Position numbers and translations under genes: made by a program
Shown: piece after piece, positions 16,956-26,719 of the stretch
Layout: each line of letters starts with the position of its first letter
Numbering within the stretch: the stretch's first letter is position 1
Notes under the pieces: generated by a model
Told to the model about the DNA's origin: nothing
What the model saw: the letters and a program-made list of their open reading frames with translations, nothing else
Databases searched by the model: none
NCBI GenBank assembly: GCA_964621525.1
Contig: CAZUMS010000012.1
Coordinates: 61-64,060 of the forward strand
Direction of reading: 5' to 3'
DNA length: 64,000 nt
DNA from: CAZMGV01 sp964621525 [NCBI: uncultured bacterium]
Lineage (GTDB): Bacteria > JAGRBM01

Positions 16956-18035
16956 TTAAGTGAAGGTCAGCTTACCGAAGCCGCTTCCCGGCGACAATCG
17001 CCCGCCGGCTCCGGCGGGAAGCCTGACAAGATCGCCGCGCTCGAGCGTCTGAATCAGTTCCCCGAATTCTGGCGTGGCTCGCATCACACGGTCCAGCGCA
17101 TCCCAGCCGGCGGCCTGCCCCCTTTCGTCGCAGGTAACGAAGCGGGTCCGGCCTTTCTCCCGGCGGATCTCGCTGACCACCCGGGCCGCCCTGATCTCCG
17201 GCAGCTTCTCCCGGCCCAGCACCAGAAAGGAGTACCGGAGCGCGTCCTTTTTCAGTCCCGCCATCTGGTCGATCCGCCGATGGTACTCGGGCTGCCGCCA
17301 GTCGCGGGTCTCGTGGCACCAGTCCCGGTCGTTACGGAGCATCGGGCAGGACTCCTGTCCCGTACAAGGCGCCAGCACCCGCCACCCGGCAGCGATCATC
17401 TGGTCGCGAATCGAATGGAGCGCCCGGGTCGGTTCCCGTAGCGCCGGCTCGATCACCACGGCGATTCCGTCACGGGTCAGTGCAGATCTCAGAATCCGGT
17501 CGAGGGCACGGGCTTTCGCCACCGGATCTCCCGTCAGTTCATTGATGACGTTCGCCGCCAGCACCACGCCATAGGCAGGAGCCAGCGGAACCTGTCCGAT
17601 CTCTCCGCAGATACGCTTCACCGGTAGCGCTTCCACCGGAAATCCCTGCTCCGTGAAGGAACAGCCCGCCCAGGTCTCGTCGGAATCGAGCCATACCGCC
17701 TCGATCTTCCAGTCCGGAAGCGCCATGCAAAGTCCCGCCGTCGCCGAGCCGGGCCCGGCACCGGCGTCGAGGACACGGGCCTTGCCGCCGGTAAAGCGGT
17801 CTGGATACCTCAGGCGAAGTTCCCGGAAGATCTCCGCCGTTTTCAGGGCGTTCAGCGGGGCGTAATAAGCGAGATAGGCTTCCGCCCGGGCGGCATTCAT
17901 GGCCCGGATGGCCGACTTGCCGACGTAGCCGTCTGACAGTTCCCGCACGAAGGGCGCAAGCCGGCGTTCCTCCCCCATGAACCGGGCTTCCAGCGCTTGT
18001 TCGAAGGTTTCCGGCAGTTCCAGGAGTCTTGCCAT
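16956..18035 (-). CDS. Rsm22-like ribosomal small-subunit methyltransferase family protein
   Basis: 359 residues. An S-adenosylmethionine-binding Rossmann motif VLDAGAGPGSATAG lies at about 88-101, followed by AANVINEL. The family has a cysteine-rich stretch ending in a DWCH motif, seen here as CTGQESCPM and DWCHETRDW. Rsm22 proteins are associated with the small ribosomal subunit in mitochondria and in many bacteria, and some carry Fe-S-type cysteines. The target nucleotide is not known. The gene diverges from gltX across 58 bp, so the two share a promoter region. Confidence 0.8.
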   Translation of the reverse strand: MARLLELPETFEQALEARFMGEERRLAPFVRELSDGYVGKSAIRAMNAARAEAYLAYYAPLNALKTAEIFRELRLRYPDRFTGGKARVLDAGAGPGSATAGLCMALPDWKIEAVWLDSDETWAGCSFTEQGFPVEALPVKRICGEIGQVPLAPAYGVVLAANVINELTGDPVAKARALDRILRSALTRDGIAVVIEPALREPTRALHSIRDQMIAAGWRVLAPCTGQESCPMLRNDRDWCHETRDWRQPEYHRRIDQMAGLKKDALRYSFLVLGREKLPEIRAARVVSEIRREKGRTRFVTCDERGQAAGWDALDRVMRATPEFGELIQTLERGDLVRLPAGAGGRLSPGSGFGKLTFT

Positions 18036-18093
18036 GGCGGCGGACGATAGCCCCTTGCCGGGGGCGGTTCCAAAAGACTACGCAGACCGCCTT

Positions 18094-19485
18094 ATGTCTG
18101 ACGTCCGCACCCGCTTCGCCCCTTCACCGACAGGAACCCTCCACATCGGCGGCGCCAGGACGGCGCTGTTCAACTGGCTGATCGCCCGGCATTACGGCGG
18201 AAAGTTCCTGCTGCGGATCGAGGACACGGATCTCGAACGCTCGAAGCCGGAGTTCATCGACGACATCAAGCGCTCGCTCGAGTGGCTCGGCCTGAACTGG
18301 GACGAGGAATACAAGCAGTCGGACCGCTTCGAGCTGTACCGGCAGCGGGCGAAAGAACTGGTCGGGAAAGGTCTCGCCTACCGGTGTGTCTGCACGCCGG
18401 AGGAGATCGGCCAGAAGCGCGAAATCGCCATGAAGCTCAAGCGGCCGTGGCGCTATGACGGAACCTGCCGGGAGAAGAACATCCCCGAAACCACGGACAA
18501 GCCGTGGGTCATCCGGCTGAAGAGCCCGTTCGAAGGCGACACGACGATCGACGACCTTGTGCGCGGGACCGTGACGGTCGGCGCCAAGGAACTGGACGAC
18601 CTCGTGCTGATGCGCGGCGATGGCATCGCGACCTTCCAGCTCGCCAATGTAATCGACGACGTGGACATGCGGATCACCCATATCCTCCGCGGCGAGGACC
18701 ACCTCACCAACACCTTCCGGCAGGTGCACATCTACCGGGCCCTCGGCGCGACGCCGCCCCGGTTCGGCCATGTGCCCCTGATCCACGGCAAGGACGGCAA
18801 GCTGTCCAAGCGCGACGGCGCCGTGTCCACGCTCGAATACCGGGACCAGGGCATCCTGCCGGAAGCCCTCGCCAACTTCCTCGTCCGCATCGGATGGGCG
18901 AAAGGCGACCTGGAAATCCTGAGCCGTCAGGAGATGATCGAGCATTTCGATTTCGGAGGCATCGGCCGCTCGGCAGGCATCTACAACCCCGAAAAGCTGG
19001 AATGGCTGAACGGCCACTACCTGCGCACACTGCCTGAAGACCGGGTCCTCGAACTGTTCGCTCCCGCGATCCAGTCGCGGGGCTTCAAGGTGCCTGAGCG
19101 GAAAATCCTGGTTCACCTCGCCAGGGTTTCGCGCGAGCGGGTGAAAACCCTCACCGAGATGGTCGAGATGAACGTGTGGGCCCTTGAGCGGCCGTCCGGG
19201 TACACCGACAAGGCCCGCAAGCTCATGGACGCGGCCATGAAGGCTGCACTTGAGAAGGCCCGGACGTTCCTCGCCGCGCAGGAGGATTTCTCCGCTGCCG
19301 GTCTGGAAGCCGCCACCAAGACGTGGGTCGAAACGCAGGGGCTCAAGCTGAAGGATATCGCCATGGGCCTGCGTGTCGCCCTGACGGGATCGAATGTGTC
19401 CCCGCCGATCTTCGACGTGGTGGAAGTGCTCGGCAAGGCGGAGATGCTCGCCCGGATCGACGCCACGATCGCACAGATCCCCTGA
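18094..19485 (+). CDS. gltX: Glutamyl-tRNA synthetase
   Basis: 463 residues. The class I HIGH motif appears as FAPSPTGTLHIGGARTALFN near the N-terminus and the KMSKS loop as KLSKRDG. The anticodon-binding domain is present, so this is not the short glutamyl-Q synthetase. It charges tRNA-Glu, or also tRNA-Gln if the cell uses the amidotransferase route. ATG at 18094 is chosen because the conserved RTRFAPSPTG follows directly; longer in-frame extensions run over the divergent gene. sppA follows after 46 bp. Confidence 0.97.
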   Translation: MSDVRTRFAPSPTGTLHIGGARTALFNWLIARHYGGKFLLRIEDTDLERSKPEFIDDIKRSLEWLGLNWDEEYKQSDRFELYRQRAKELVGKGLAYRCVCTPEEIGQKREIAMKLKRPWRYDGTCREKNIPETTDKPWVIRLKSPFEGDTTIDDLVRGTVTVGAKELDDLVLMRGDGIATFQLANVIDDVDMRITHILRGEDHLTNTFRQVHIYRALGATPPRFGHVPLIHGKDGKLSKRDGAVSTLEYRDQGILPEALANFLVRIGWAKGDLEILSRQEMIEHFDFGGIGRSAGIYNPEKLEWLNGHYLRTLPEDRVLELFAPAIQSRGFKVPERKILVHLARVSRERVKTLTEMVEMNVWALERPSGYTDKARKLMDAAMKAALEKARTFLAAQEDFSAAGLEAATKTWVETQGLKLKDIAMGLRVALTGSNVSPPIFDVVEVLGKAEMLARIDATIAQIP

Positions 19486-19531
19486 CCGGAACGGGTTGCC
19501 CTCCGGCCGCGCTGCCGGTCAGGCTCGATCC

Positions 19532-21232
19532 ATGATCCGTTCGCTGATTCTTTCGCTCGCCAACCTGTGGTCTGCCCTCTGGATGAAAATCACGGGGTCG
19601 CGAAGCCGTCACCGCTGGCTTGAACTGGACATCCATGGCGTGCTGCCCGAATCCGCCGGCGGATTCGACCTGATGTCGATGCTGACCCGGCGGGGCCCCT
19701 CGGGACCGGGTTTCATGGATCTCCTGTCCGTGCTCCGTGCCGCCTCACGGGACGAACAACTGGACACCGTGCTTATCCGGATCGGCCGCCTGGACTGCGG
19801 ATTCGCCCGTACCCAGGAGATCGCCGCTGCCCTCTCGGAAGTCCGGGAAAGCGGCAAGCATATCGTCGTCGCCGCCGAGCAGCTGGGCCTCAAGGAATAC
19901 CTGCTGGCCTGCGAGGCAAGCCGGGTCGTCCTCTCACCACAGGGGCACCTGACCATTACCGGCATGGGGTCCGACGTCACGTTCCTGCGCGGAGCGCTCG
20001 ACCGGCTGGGCATCGAACCGCAGCTGCTTCATCGCGGAGATTACAAAAGCGCCTCGGACCTCGTGACGGAAAAGGAGATCCGCGAACCCCACCGCCGGAT
20101 GCTCGAAGAACTGCTTGAGGATCTCTACCGCCAGACCCTCTCGGCCATCGCCGCCCGCCGGAACCGGACCATCGAAGACATCCGGGCCCTGTTCGACCGG
20201 GGACCGTTTCTCGCCCCCGACGCCCGCAGCAGCGGGCTCGTGGACGATCTCGGGTTTCTGCAGGACGAGCGCGATGCCATCCGGAAGACTGGGGAAGAGC
20301 CGGGCTCCGATGCGAAACAGGGCGGCATTACGTTCCGGAAATACCTGAGGATCGCTTCGATCCGGGCCCGGCGCGAACTGAAGCATCCGGACGGCATCGC
20401 CCTCCTGCACGTCACCGGCACGATCACATCCGGTGAAGGCGTTCAGGACGCCCGCGAGGCAAGATCCACCGGCAGCCGGTCGTTCGTCCGTGCCGTCGAG
20501 ACCATCGCGAAGAACCGCCACATCAAGGCGCTGGTTCTCCGGGTGAACAGCCCCGGCGGGAGCGGCCTCGCATCCGACGTGATGCTGCATGCCCTGAGGC
20601 GGCTCGAAATCCCTGTCGTCGTCAGCATGGGCGACACGGCTGCCTCCGGCGGATATTACGTGGCGGCGGACTCCCGATTCCGGGTTTACGCCAGCCCTGG
20701 AACCATTACGGGTTCCATCGGCGTCATTTCGGGCAAACTTGCCGTCGCCGGACTCTATGAAAAGCTGGGGCTCGGCCACGCACATGTGGGGGTCGGGAAG
20801 AATTCGAACTACTTCAGCACGCACACGCCGTGGACGCCTGAGCAGCTCCGGAAAACCAGTGACGACATCGACGCCTTCTACCGCGACTTTGTCGATCTGG
20901 TCGCCGGGGCCCGCAGCAAATCGTTCGATGATACCCACGCCGTCGCGCAGGGACGCGTCTGGAGCGGCGCGCAGGCGAAGGGGCACGGACTGGTCGACGA
21001 GCTGGGAGGGCTGCGGTCTGCCATCCTGACGGCACAGCGGCTCGCGAAGTTGCCCGAAGGGCCTGTCCGGCTGTTCAGCCGTTTCCAGAAACGCCCCCGG
21101 ATACCGTTCCGGCTGGCGGTCGATTTCCCCGACGAACCGGTGGCTTCGATCCTGACCGAACTCAAGTCGTGGGAACTGCTGGCCGGGGACCGGGTACTGG
21201 CCCTCATGCCCTGGAAGATCCGGATCTACTGA
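19532..21232 (+). CDS. sppA: Signal peptide peptidase SppA, 67-kDa type
   Basis: 566 residues with two tandem SppA/ClpP-like domains. The catalytic dyad is visible: Lys172 in HRGDYKSASD of the first domain and Ser372 in GDTAASGGYY of the second, as in Escherichia coli SppA. The first about 20 residues (MIRSLILSLANLWSALWMK) form the membrane anchor. The enzyme cleaves remnant signal peptides in the inner membrane. It lies 46 bp after gltX, and its last 7 bp overlap the 3' end of the convergent YfhO-like gene. Confidence 0.93.
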   Translation: MIRSLILSLANLWSALWMKITGSRSRHRWLELDIHGVLPESAGGFDLMSMLTRRGPSGPGFMDLLSVLRAASRDEQLDTVLIRIGRLDCGFARTQEIAAALSEVRESGKHIVVAAEQLGLKEYLLACEASRVVLSPQGHLTITGMGSDVTFLRGALDRLGIEPQLLHRGDYKSASDLVTEKEIREPHRRMLEELLEDLYRQTLSAIAARRNRTIEDIRALFDRGPFLAPDARSSGLVDDLGFLQDERDAIRKTGEEPGSDAKQGGITFRKYLRIASIRARRELKHPDGIALLHVTGTITSGEGVQDAREARSTGSRSFVRAVETIAKNRHIKALVLRVNSPGGSGLASDVMLHALRRLEIPVVVSMGDTAASGGYYVAADSRFRVYASPGTITGSIGVISGKLAVAGLYEKLGLGHAHVGVGKNSNYFSTHTPWTPEQLRKTSDDIDAFYRDFVDLVAGARSKSFDDTHAVAQGRVWSGAQAKGHGLVDELGGLRSAILTAQRLAKLPEGPVRLFSRFQKRPRIPFRLAVDFPDEPVASILTELKSWELLAGDRVLALMPWKIRIY

Positions 21233-23538
21233 ACAGGGACCGGTTCCGGCTTCCGAAGCGACACTACAAGCCAGACCACCAGTGCGAACCAGGCAAATGC
21301 GCCGATCCACGCACCAGTCGTGAGCGAGTCCGGTTCGTACACCAGGCGGATCTCGTGATTCCCTTCGGGCGCCAGCACCGAGGGGAACAGCCCCCAGCCC
21401 AGATAAATCTCCGTCGGCTGGCCGTCCAGATAGGCTTTCCAGCCTGCCGAGAACGCCCGCCGGTAGACGACCCAGCGGGGCAGCGGATCGTCCTTGGCGA
21501 TAGTCACGGATTCGTGCTTCCAATGGGTGACGGCGCAGCGGGCGGCCGGAGTCGAATTCTCCGCCGCGATCCGGGGCGATCCGGGGTCCGGAAACAGGAC
21601 GAGCCTTTCCGGCTCGGGAGGGGCAGACTTCAGGCGTGCCAGAACGGCGTCCATGTCCGGAAGCGATTCGCTGGCCGCCGGGCACACGACCGGCTGTCCG
21701 CCCCAAGGCGCACGATAGAGCTGCAATCCCGTCAGGGATGCCTTTCCCAGCGGCTTCCAGTCGGTCTGGTTCATGCGTCCCAGCGCGGTGGAAGTCATCA
21801 GGTTGACGCCCAGCAGACGGAGGATGTCGAATTCAGGCAGTTCATGGCGAAGCCGGTAAAGTCCGAAGTGATAGGAATTGTCCGAAGGCCCTACCGGTGA
21901 TGTGAACCCGTAGATACCGCCGATCCCGCTCTCCATGACTTCCCACGACTGATAGACCCGGTTCAGGAGTTCCTGCCGGAGCATCCGCCCCGAGGGCTGC
22001 GGGATCTCTCCAGGAAAGAATTGGGTGCGCTGGACGGTTTCCAGATCGGTGATATGGGCCGCCGGCCCCTGACGGGTGAGTCCAAGCCCGACGGACTGCA
22101 CCGCAAGCGGTGCCTCCTGAAAGTAATCCAGATCGATGGTCATCATCGGTGCCCGGTTGGCCATCAGCAGATCGCAAAGCGTGATGGATACGACTGCGGC
22201 GCGGAACTGATTTCCCGAAAGCGCGCCCCGCAGCAGCACGGCGAACAACACGAACGCGCAGGCGGCCAGACCGGCAAAGGCGCTTTCCCGGATCAGTACC
22301 GGCGCCGTGAAACGGAACTCCGGATTCCCAAGTGAAGCCATCCAGCCGGTAAAGGGACCGCTGGCCATGACGAGCAGCAGGAGAATCGAGAACGACAATG
22401 CCACCACCACCTGCTTTCGCGTCGCGGAAACGAGTCCATCAACGGAAAGGGCGAACGCGGCAGCCACGGCAAACGAAGGAACGATCAGCAGCCGCTCCGG
22501 ATACCTGAACAGGCTCCAGCCCGGAAGTGCCGAGTACAGCCACCGGTAGAACGGAAGATGCTGGCCGAGTGCCAGAAGAAACCCAAAGGAGGCGAGGACA
22601 AACCAGAATCTCAACTCCCGTTTTCGCGGCGTCCCCGCCAGAAACACGCCCGCGATCAGAGGGATTGTCGCCGCTCCCAGATAGGCAGAGTCGGTGTAGA
22701 ACCCCGAGCTGAACAGGCCGTCCGGACGTTCGGCCCAGAATGTCAGAGCTCCGATCGAACGGCCGAAGAGATTCGGCGCCAGTAGTTCAAGGAACCGGAG
22801 CGGGTGGTAGCTCCAGCGGATGGCGTTCTCTGCCGCGCTCATATGCGAGCGGGCGGATTCCGCCGCAAAGTCGAGCATCGGCAGCAGCACCGGGGCATAG
22901 AGCACGAGCGGCGCGAGCCCGAGGATCAGGACCCCAGGGAGGACAGAAAGCGGCCGCTCTCTTCCTCTCCAGAGCAGCAGGGGGCAGGCAATCGCCAGTG
23001 CCAGGAAGACCGTCTGGGGCTCCCCCGCGTATAGCATCAGGGCCGCTATACCGGTGGCGAGGGGAAGGCCGGCCTTGGAGCCTTTCAGACAGGCGTTGAT
23101 CGCCCAGGCGAAACCCGGCAGCCAGGCGTGCGCATAGAGGAACTGATGCGCCGTCGTCTCCATCGACAGGTAGCCACAGGAGGCGTACACGACGGCACCA
23201 CCGATCGCCGCAAGCCCCGTCGCTCCCATCGACCGCAGGAACCCGTAGAAAAGCAGTTCAGCGAGAAGATAGTGACCTGCAACGATCAGCGTCGTGAGCA
23301 GCCGGAAGTCGTAGTTCAGTGCCAGCAGCCAGTGGGGCGGATAAAGGACCCCGTTCACGGGGTCCGCAAGAAACGGAACCCCAAGATAGAAAAAGGGGTT
23401 CCAGAGCGGGATCTCTCCCGCCTGAAGCCGTTGCAGCATCAGGGCGCGAACCGGCAGGTAGTTGTGAAAATTATCCCGGGAAAAGAGCGATGCACCCGGA
23501 CGGTAAAGATCCCAGCAGTTCACCCAGTGGACCAGCAT
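21226..23538 (-). CDS. YfhO-like polytopic membrane protein
   Basis: 770 residues from ATG 23538. More than ten membrane helices are followed by a soluble C-terminal part and a final helix just before KPEPVPVQ, as in YfhO-family (GT-C fold) proteins. Conserved-looking loops include FSRDNFHNYLPVRALMLQRL, GEIPLWNPFFYLGVPFLADP, and WVVYRRAFSAGWKAYLDGQP near the C-terminus. Bacillus YfhO helps glycosylate lipoteichoic acid; the substrate here is unknown. The reading frame stays open upstream to a CTG at 23589 (LKFFREKFGTIRDLAVLM), with AGGTG just before it. This longer form completes the first membrane helix and may be the true start. No ATG, GTG or TTG exists in that extension. Confidence 0.8.
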   Translation of the reverse strand: MLVHWVNCWDLYRPGASLFSRDNFHNYLPVRALMLQRLQAGEIPLWNPFFYLGVPFLADPVNGVLYPPHWLLALNYDFRLLTTLIVAGHYLLAELLFYGFLRSMGATGLAAIGGAVVYASCGYLSMETTAHQFLYAHAWLPGFAWAINACLKGSKAGLPLATGIAALMLYAGEPQTVFLALAIACPLLLWRGRERPLSVLPGVLILGLAPLVLYAPVLLPMLDFAAESARSHMSAAENAIRWSYHPLRFLELLAPNLFGRSIGALTFWAERPDGLFSSGFYTDSAYLGAATIPLIAGVFLAGTPRKRELRFWFVLASFGFLLALGQHLPFYRWLYSALPGWSLFRYPERLLIVPSFAVAAAFALSVDGLVSATRKQVVVALSFSILLLLVMASGPFTGWMASLGNPEFRFTAPVLIRESAFAGLAACAFVLFAVLLRGALSGNQFRAAVVSITLCDLLMANRAPMMTIDLDYFQEAPLAVQSVGLGLTRQGPAAHITDLETVQRTQFFPGEIPQPSGRMLRQELLNRVYQSWEVMESGIGGIYGFTSPVGPSDNSYHFGLYRLRHELPEFDILRLLGVNLMTSTALGRMNQTDWKPLGKASLTGLQLYRAPWGGQPVVCPAASESLPDMDAVLARLKSAPPEPERLVLFPDPGSPRIAAENSTPAARCAVTHWKHESVTIAKDDPLPRWVVYRRAFSAGWKAYLDGQPTEIYLGWGLFPSVLAPEGNHEIRLVYEPDSLTTGAWIGAFAWFALVVWLVVSLRKPEPVPVQ

Positions 23539-23656
23539 CAGAACTGCCAGATCCCGGATCGTTCCGAATTTTTCCCTGAAGAATTTCAGGCGTCACCTGC
23601 CATTACAGAAAATGCACCGGCAGTATTATCCGGTCACACCGGAGTTGTCGAAACGG

Positions 23657-24838
23657 TCAGGCGGTCTCGCCGGCGGCGTGTCCGCTGGCCCACGCCCACT
23701 GGAAATTGAATCCGCCGAGCCAGCCGGTCACATCGACCACCTCGCCGACAAAAAAAAGGCCCTTGACGCCCTTCGCTTCCAGCGTCTTCGACGAAAGCTC
23801 ATTGGTCGAAACCCCGCCACGGGTGACCTCAGCCTTTGCATATCCTTCGGTTCCCGCAGGAACGAATTCCCACTTCTGGAAGACGGCAGCCAGCTCGCGG
23901 GCCGCGGCATCCGGAAGATTCGGCAGCGGCCGGTCGAGAAGCCGGCTGGCTACGAAACTTTCGACGATCCGTTTAGGCCAGAAATTCTGAAGCGCGGACC
24001 GGACCAGCAGGCGGCTCCCCGAATCGCGCTCAGCCTTCAGCCACTGCTCCAGATTCCGCCCGGGCAGAAGATCCACCTGGATCCGGCCGCCTTCCTCCCA
24101 GTAGCTGGACACTTGGAGGACTGCCGGTCCCGACAGCCCCCGGTGCGTGAACAGGATACCATCGGTGAACCCGTGTCCTCCGGTCGTGACTGCTGCCTCG
24201 CAGGAGACACCGGCAAGCCCGCCGAACTTCGCCTGGTCCGGTTCTTTCCAGACAAACGGAACCAGCGCCGGCCGGGGCTCGACCACCTCAAGACCGAACT
24301 GGCGCGCGATCCGGTACCCGAGGTCTGATGCCCCGAGCCGCGGAAACGACAGGCCGCCGGTGGCGACAACCAGCGACTCGCATGAAAAATCCCCAATCCC
24401 GGTACGGACCTCAAAATGTCCGCCGGGTGGCTTTGAGACGGCATTGATGTTGGCCCGGGTGAGAATCTCCACCCCGGCGGAGTGGCACTCCGATACAAGC
24501 AGGTCCCGGATCTCGCTCGCGGTCCGGTCGCAGAAGAGCTGGCCCCGGGATTTTTCATGCCAGGGGATCCCGTGCTTCTCCACGAGTGCAATGAAATCAG
24601 ACGGGCTGAAGCGGGCCAGCGCCGATTTCATGAAATGGGGGTTATCACTCAGGAAATTCCCGGCCGAGACGTCGAGATTCGTGAAATTGCACCGCCCGCC
24701 GCCGGAAATCAGGATTTTCCGGCCGGGTTCGCTCATATGCTCGAGGACGACGACCTTCCGGCCTCTGCGCCCGGCGGTCGTCGCACAGAAAAGACCCGCG
24801 GCGCCGCCGCCCAGCACCACGACATCAGCGGAAATCAT
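23657..24838 (-). CDS. HI0933/BaiN-family flavoprotein oxidoreductase
   Basis: 393 residues. The FAD-binding GxGxxG motif is VVLGGGAAGLFCA (about 7-19), followed by SGGGRCNFTN, the signature of the HI0933 family. The C-terminus has VDVTGWLGGFNFQWAWASG, also a family hallmark. The biochemical role of most members is unknown; BaiN acts in bile-acid dehydroxylation, which should not be transferred here. The start overlaps the stop of tsaC (ATGA, 24835-24838), indicating translational coupling. Confidence 0.9.
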   Translation of the reverse strand: MISADVVVLGGGAAGLFCATTAGRRGRKVVVLEHMSEPGRKILISGGGRCNFTNLDVSAGNFLSDNPHFMKSALARFSPSDFIALVEKHGIPWHEKSRGQLFCDRTASEIRDLLVSECHSAGVEILTRANINAVSKPPGGHFEVRTGIGDFSCESLVVATGGLSFPRLGASDLGYRIARQFGLEVVEPRPALVPFVWKEPDQAKFGGLAGVSCEAAVTTGGHGFTDGILFTHRGLSGPAVLQVSSYWEEGGRIQVDLLPGRNLEQWLKAERDSGSRLLVRSALQNFWPKRIVESFVASRLLDRPLPNLPDAAARELAAVFQKWEFVPAGTEGYAKAEVTRGGVSTNELSSKTLEAKGVKGLFFVGEVVDVTGWLGGFNFQWAWASGHAAGETA

Positions 24839-25794
24839 GGCCGGGGAGCCGCTGCCTTGCTCAGCCGGTCAGCGACAGCAGCATCGAGGCCGCCGCCATC
24901 CGGAAGCGACAACACAAGCACGTCGAGCCCAAGCGCGTCCGCCTCCCGGAGCATGGCGTAGAGCGATGCGGCCCGCTCGCTGGCCGTCGCACCGACAGGG
25001 AACCTGACCGCCCCGGACGGTACACTTCCGTTCGTCCAGACGCCCGTCTTGCGGCCGGCAGAGAGTTCTTCGGCGGCCGTCTGTTCCAACAGTTCAGGCG
25101 CCGCGGTCCGGACCCTCGCCCGCGGGGCATAGTGGCTCTCCAGCATTCCCGGCGTCCGGACCCGCCGCTCGGGTTCCGGAGCGACAGGTGCCGTTCCCAG
25201 AACGCCGGCGAGCTGTTCACGGGACACGCCGCCGGGCCGGAGCAGACTGGGCACATCACCCGATAGATCGACGATGGTCGATTCCACGCCGACCGTGCAG
25301 GGACCGCCGTCCAGAACCAGTTCCACGTCCCTGCCAAGATCGTCCCGTACATGCTGCGCCGTCGTCGGACTGACCTGTCCGAACCGGTTGGCGGACGGAG
25401 CCGCGAGCCCGCCGCCCAGCCGCTTCAGGAGTTCGAGCGTCACGGGATGCGCAGGCATCCGGAGCGCCACCGTTTCCTGGCCGCCGGTGACTTCGAGGGG
25501 CACTCGGGGATTGCGTTTCAGAACCATCGTGAGCGGCCCCGGCCAGAACCGCTCCGCCAGCCGGCGGGCGGCGGGTGGAACCTCGGCAGCCCAGTCCTCG
25601 AGCCGTGCGTCCCTGCCCACATGCACGATCAGGGGGTGCGACGGCGGACGGCCTTTCACCCCGAAGATCTTCCGCACGGCAGCGGGGTTCAGGGCGTCGG
25701 CGGCGAGCCCGTATACCGTCTCGGTCGGAATGGCGACCAGCCCGCCTGCCTTGAGCAGCCGGACGGCATTGTCGATGTCGGCTTCTGTCGCCAT
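24835..25794 (-). CDS. tsaC: Threonylcarbamoyl-AMP synthase, Sua5/TsaC type
   Basis: 319 residues from ATG 25794; a GTG 15 bp upstream is an alternative start. The YrdC domain shows GGLVAIPTETVYGLAAD, KGRPPSHPLIVHV and SANRFGQVSPT. A C-terminal Sua5 domain (after PGMLESHYAPRA) makes this the long form rather than the short TsaC. It makes threonylcarbamoyl-AMP from threonine, bicarbonate and ATP for t6A37 of ANN-decoding tRNAs. It is coupled by a 4-bp overlap to the flavoprotein gene and diverges from the acetolactate decarboxylase gene. Confidence 0.94.
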   Translation of the reverse strand: MATEADIDNAVRLLKAGGLVAIPTETVYGLAADALNPAAVRKIFGVKGRPPSHPLIVHVGRDARLEDWAAEVPPAARRLAERFWPGPLTMVLKRNPRVPLEVTGGQETVALRMPAHPVTLELLKRLGGGLAAPSANRFGQVSPTTAQHVRDDLGRDVELVLDGGPCTVGVESTIVDLSGDVPSLLRPGGVSREQLAGVLGTAPVAPEPERRVRTPGMLESHYAPRARVRTAAPELLEQTAAEELSAGRKTGVWTNGSVPSGAVRFPVGATASERAASLYAMLREADALGLDVLVLSLPDGGGLDAAVADRLSKAAAPRP

Positions 25795-25941
25795 GGACGG
25801 CCCTGCCACCCCTTTTCACTTTCGCCGGATGCCGGGTTATGGCCTCTGGCGGACTGCAAAAGGCAATAGTGACCGTCCGTCCGGGACGCAAGATGGGCGC
25901 CGCGAGCCCGACTCCCGTATTCTTTAAGGAAGATCATCCCC

Positions 25942-26709
25942 ATGAAGCGACTGCCGGTTCAACCCAGACTGACCGCCCTCCTCTGCCTGATCCTCCTGGC
26001 CGCCTGCGCGCAGTTCAGCCCCCGGAAGCCGGAACCTGAAACCGACAACATCTATCAGTACCAGACCTTCGGCGGCCTGCTGGCCGGTGCACTCGAAGGG
26101 GTCCTCCCCTACGACGTCCTCCGGGAAAAGGGCGACTTCGGCATCGGCACCTTCGACGGACTCGACGGAGAGATGTGGGCGCTGGAAGGAAACTTCTACC
26201 AGATTCTTTCGGACGGAAAGGCCGTTCCTGTCGCGCCCGGCCAGAAAGCCCCCTTTGCGACGGTCAAGCGCTTCCGGGCTGACCTGACCGTCCGGTTCGA
26301 CGAGCCGCTTTCCTGCGCGGAACTGTTCCAGAAGCTGGACGCGCTGCTCCCGACGCAGAACGTCCCCTACGCTGTCCGGATCGGCGGCGAGTTCGCCGGT
26401 CTCAAGACCCGCAGCGTGGCAAAGAAGTTCCGGCCCTACCCCGGCATCGAGGAAATTCTCAAATCCCAGATCGAGCGGGAGTCCGGGGATGTGCGCGGGG
26501 ACCTCGTCGGCTTCCGGTTCCCCGGCTATCTCGCCGGGGTCCAGGTTGCCGGGTATCACCTGCATTTCCTGAACGAAGCCCGCACAGTGGGCGGGCATAT
26601 GCTCGACTGCCGGATCCGGAGCGTCACGGTCAGCGTTGACCGGGCCGCAGGTCTGAAAATCGCTTACGGAACCGGAGGCGAATTCGACGCACTGAAGTTA
26701 CAGCCATGA
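25942..26709 (+). CDS. Exported lipoprotein alpha-acetolactate decarboxylase
   Basis: 255 residues. A lipoprotein signal peptide ends at LLAAC. The rest follows the ALDC/BudA family closely: GDFGIGTFDGLDGEMWALEG, NFYQILSDGKAVPV, YAVRIGGEF, KTRSVAKKFRPYPG, DLVGFRFPGYLAGVQVAGYH and GGHMLDC. The zinc ligands, two His in GYHLHF and one in GGH, are present, as is the conserved Arg in KTRS, so it is probably active. The family converts 2-acetolactate to acetoin. AAGGAAG lies about 10 nt before ATG 25942. No acetolactate synthase or butanediol dehydrogenase is nearby. Membrane-anchored placement outside the cytoplasm is unusual though not unique (the Brevibacillus enzyme is secreted). Confidence 0.88.
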   Translation: MKRLPVQPRLTALLCLILLAACAQFSPRKPEPETDNIYQYQTFGGLLAGALEGVLPYDVLREKGDFGIGTFDGLDGEMWALEGNFYQILSDGKAVPVAPGQKAPFATVKRFRADLTVRFDEPLSCAELFQKLDALLPTQNVPYAVRIGGEFAGLKTRSVAKKFRPYPGIEEILKSQIERESGDVRGDLVGFRFPGYLAGVQVAGYHLHFLNEARTVGGHMLDCRIRSVTVSVDRAAGLKIAYGTGGEFDALKLQP

Positions 26710-26719
26710 CGGATCCCGT

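Noticed and set aside
23657-24838. Reading the flavoprotein as a bile-acid enzyme (BaiN)
   Set aside because: The similarity is to the wide HI0933 family, not specific to BaiN, and no other bile-acid genes are present.
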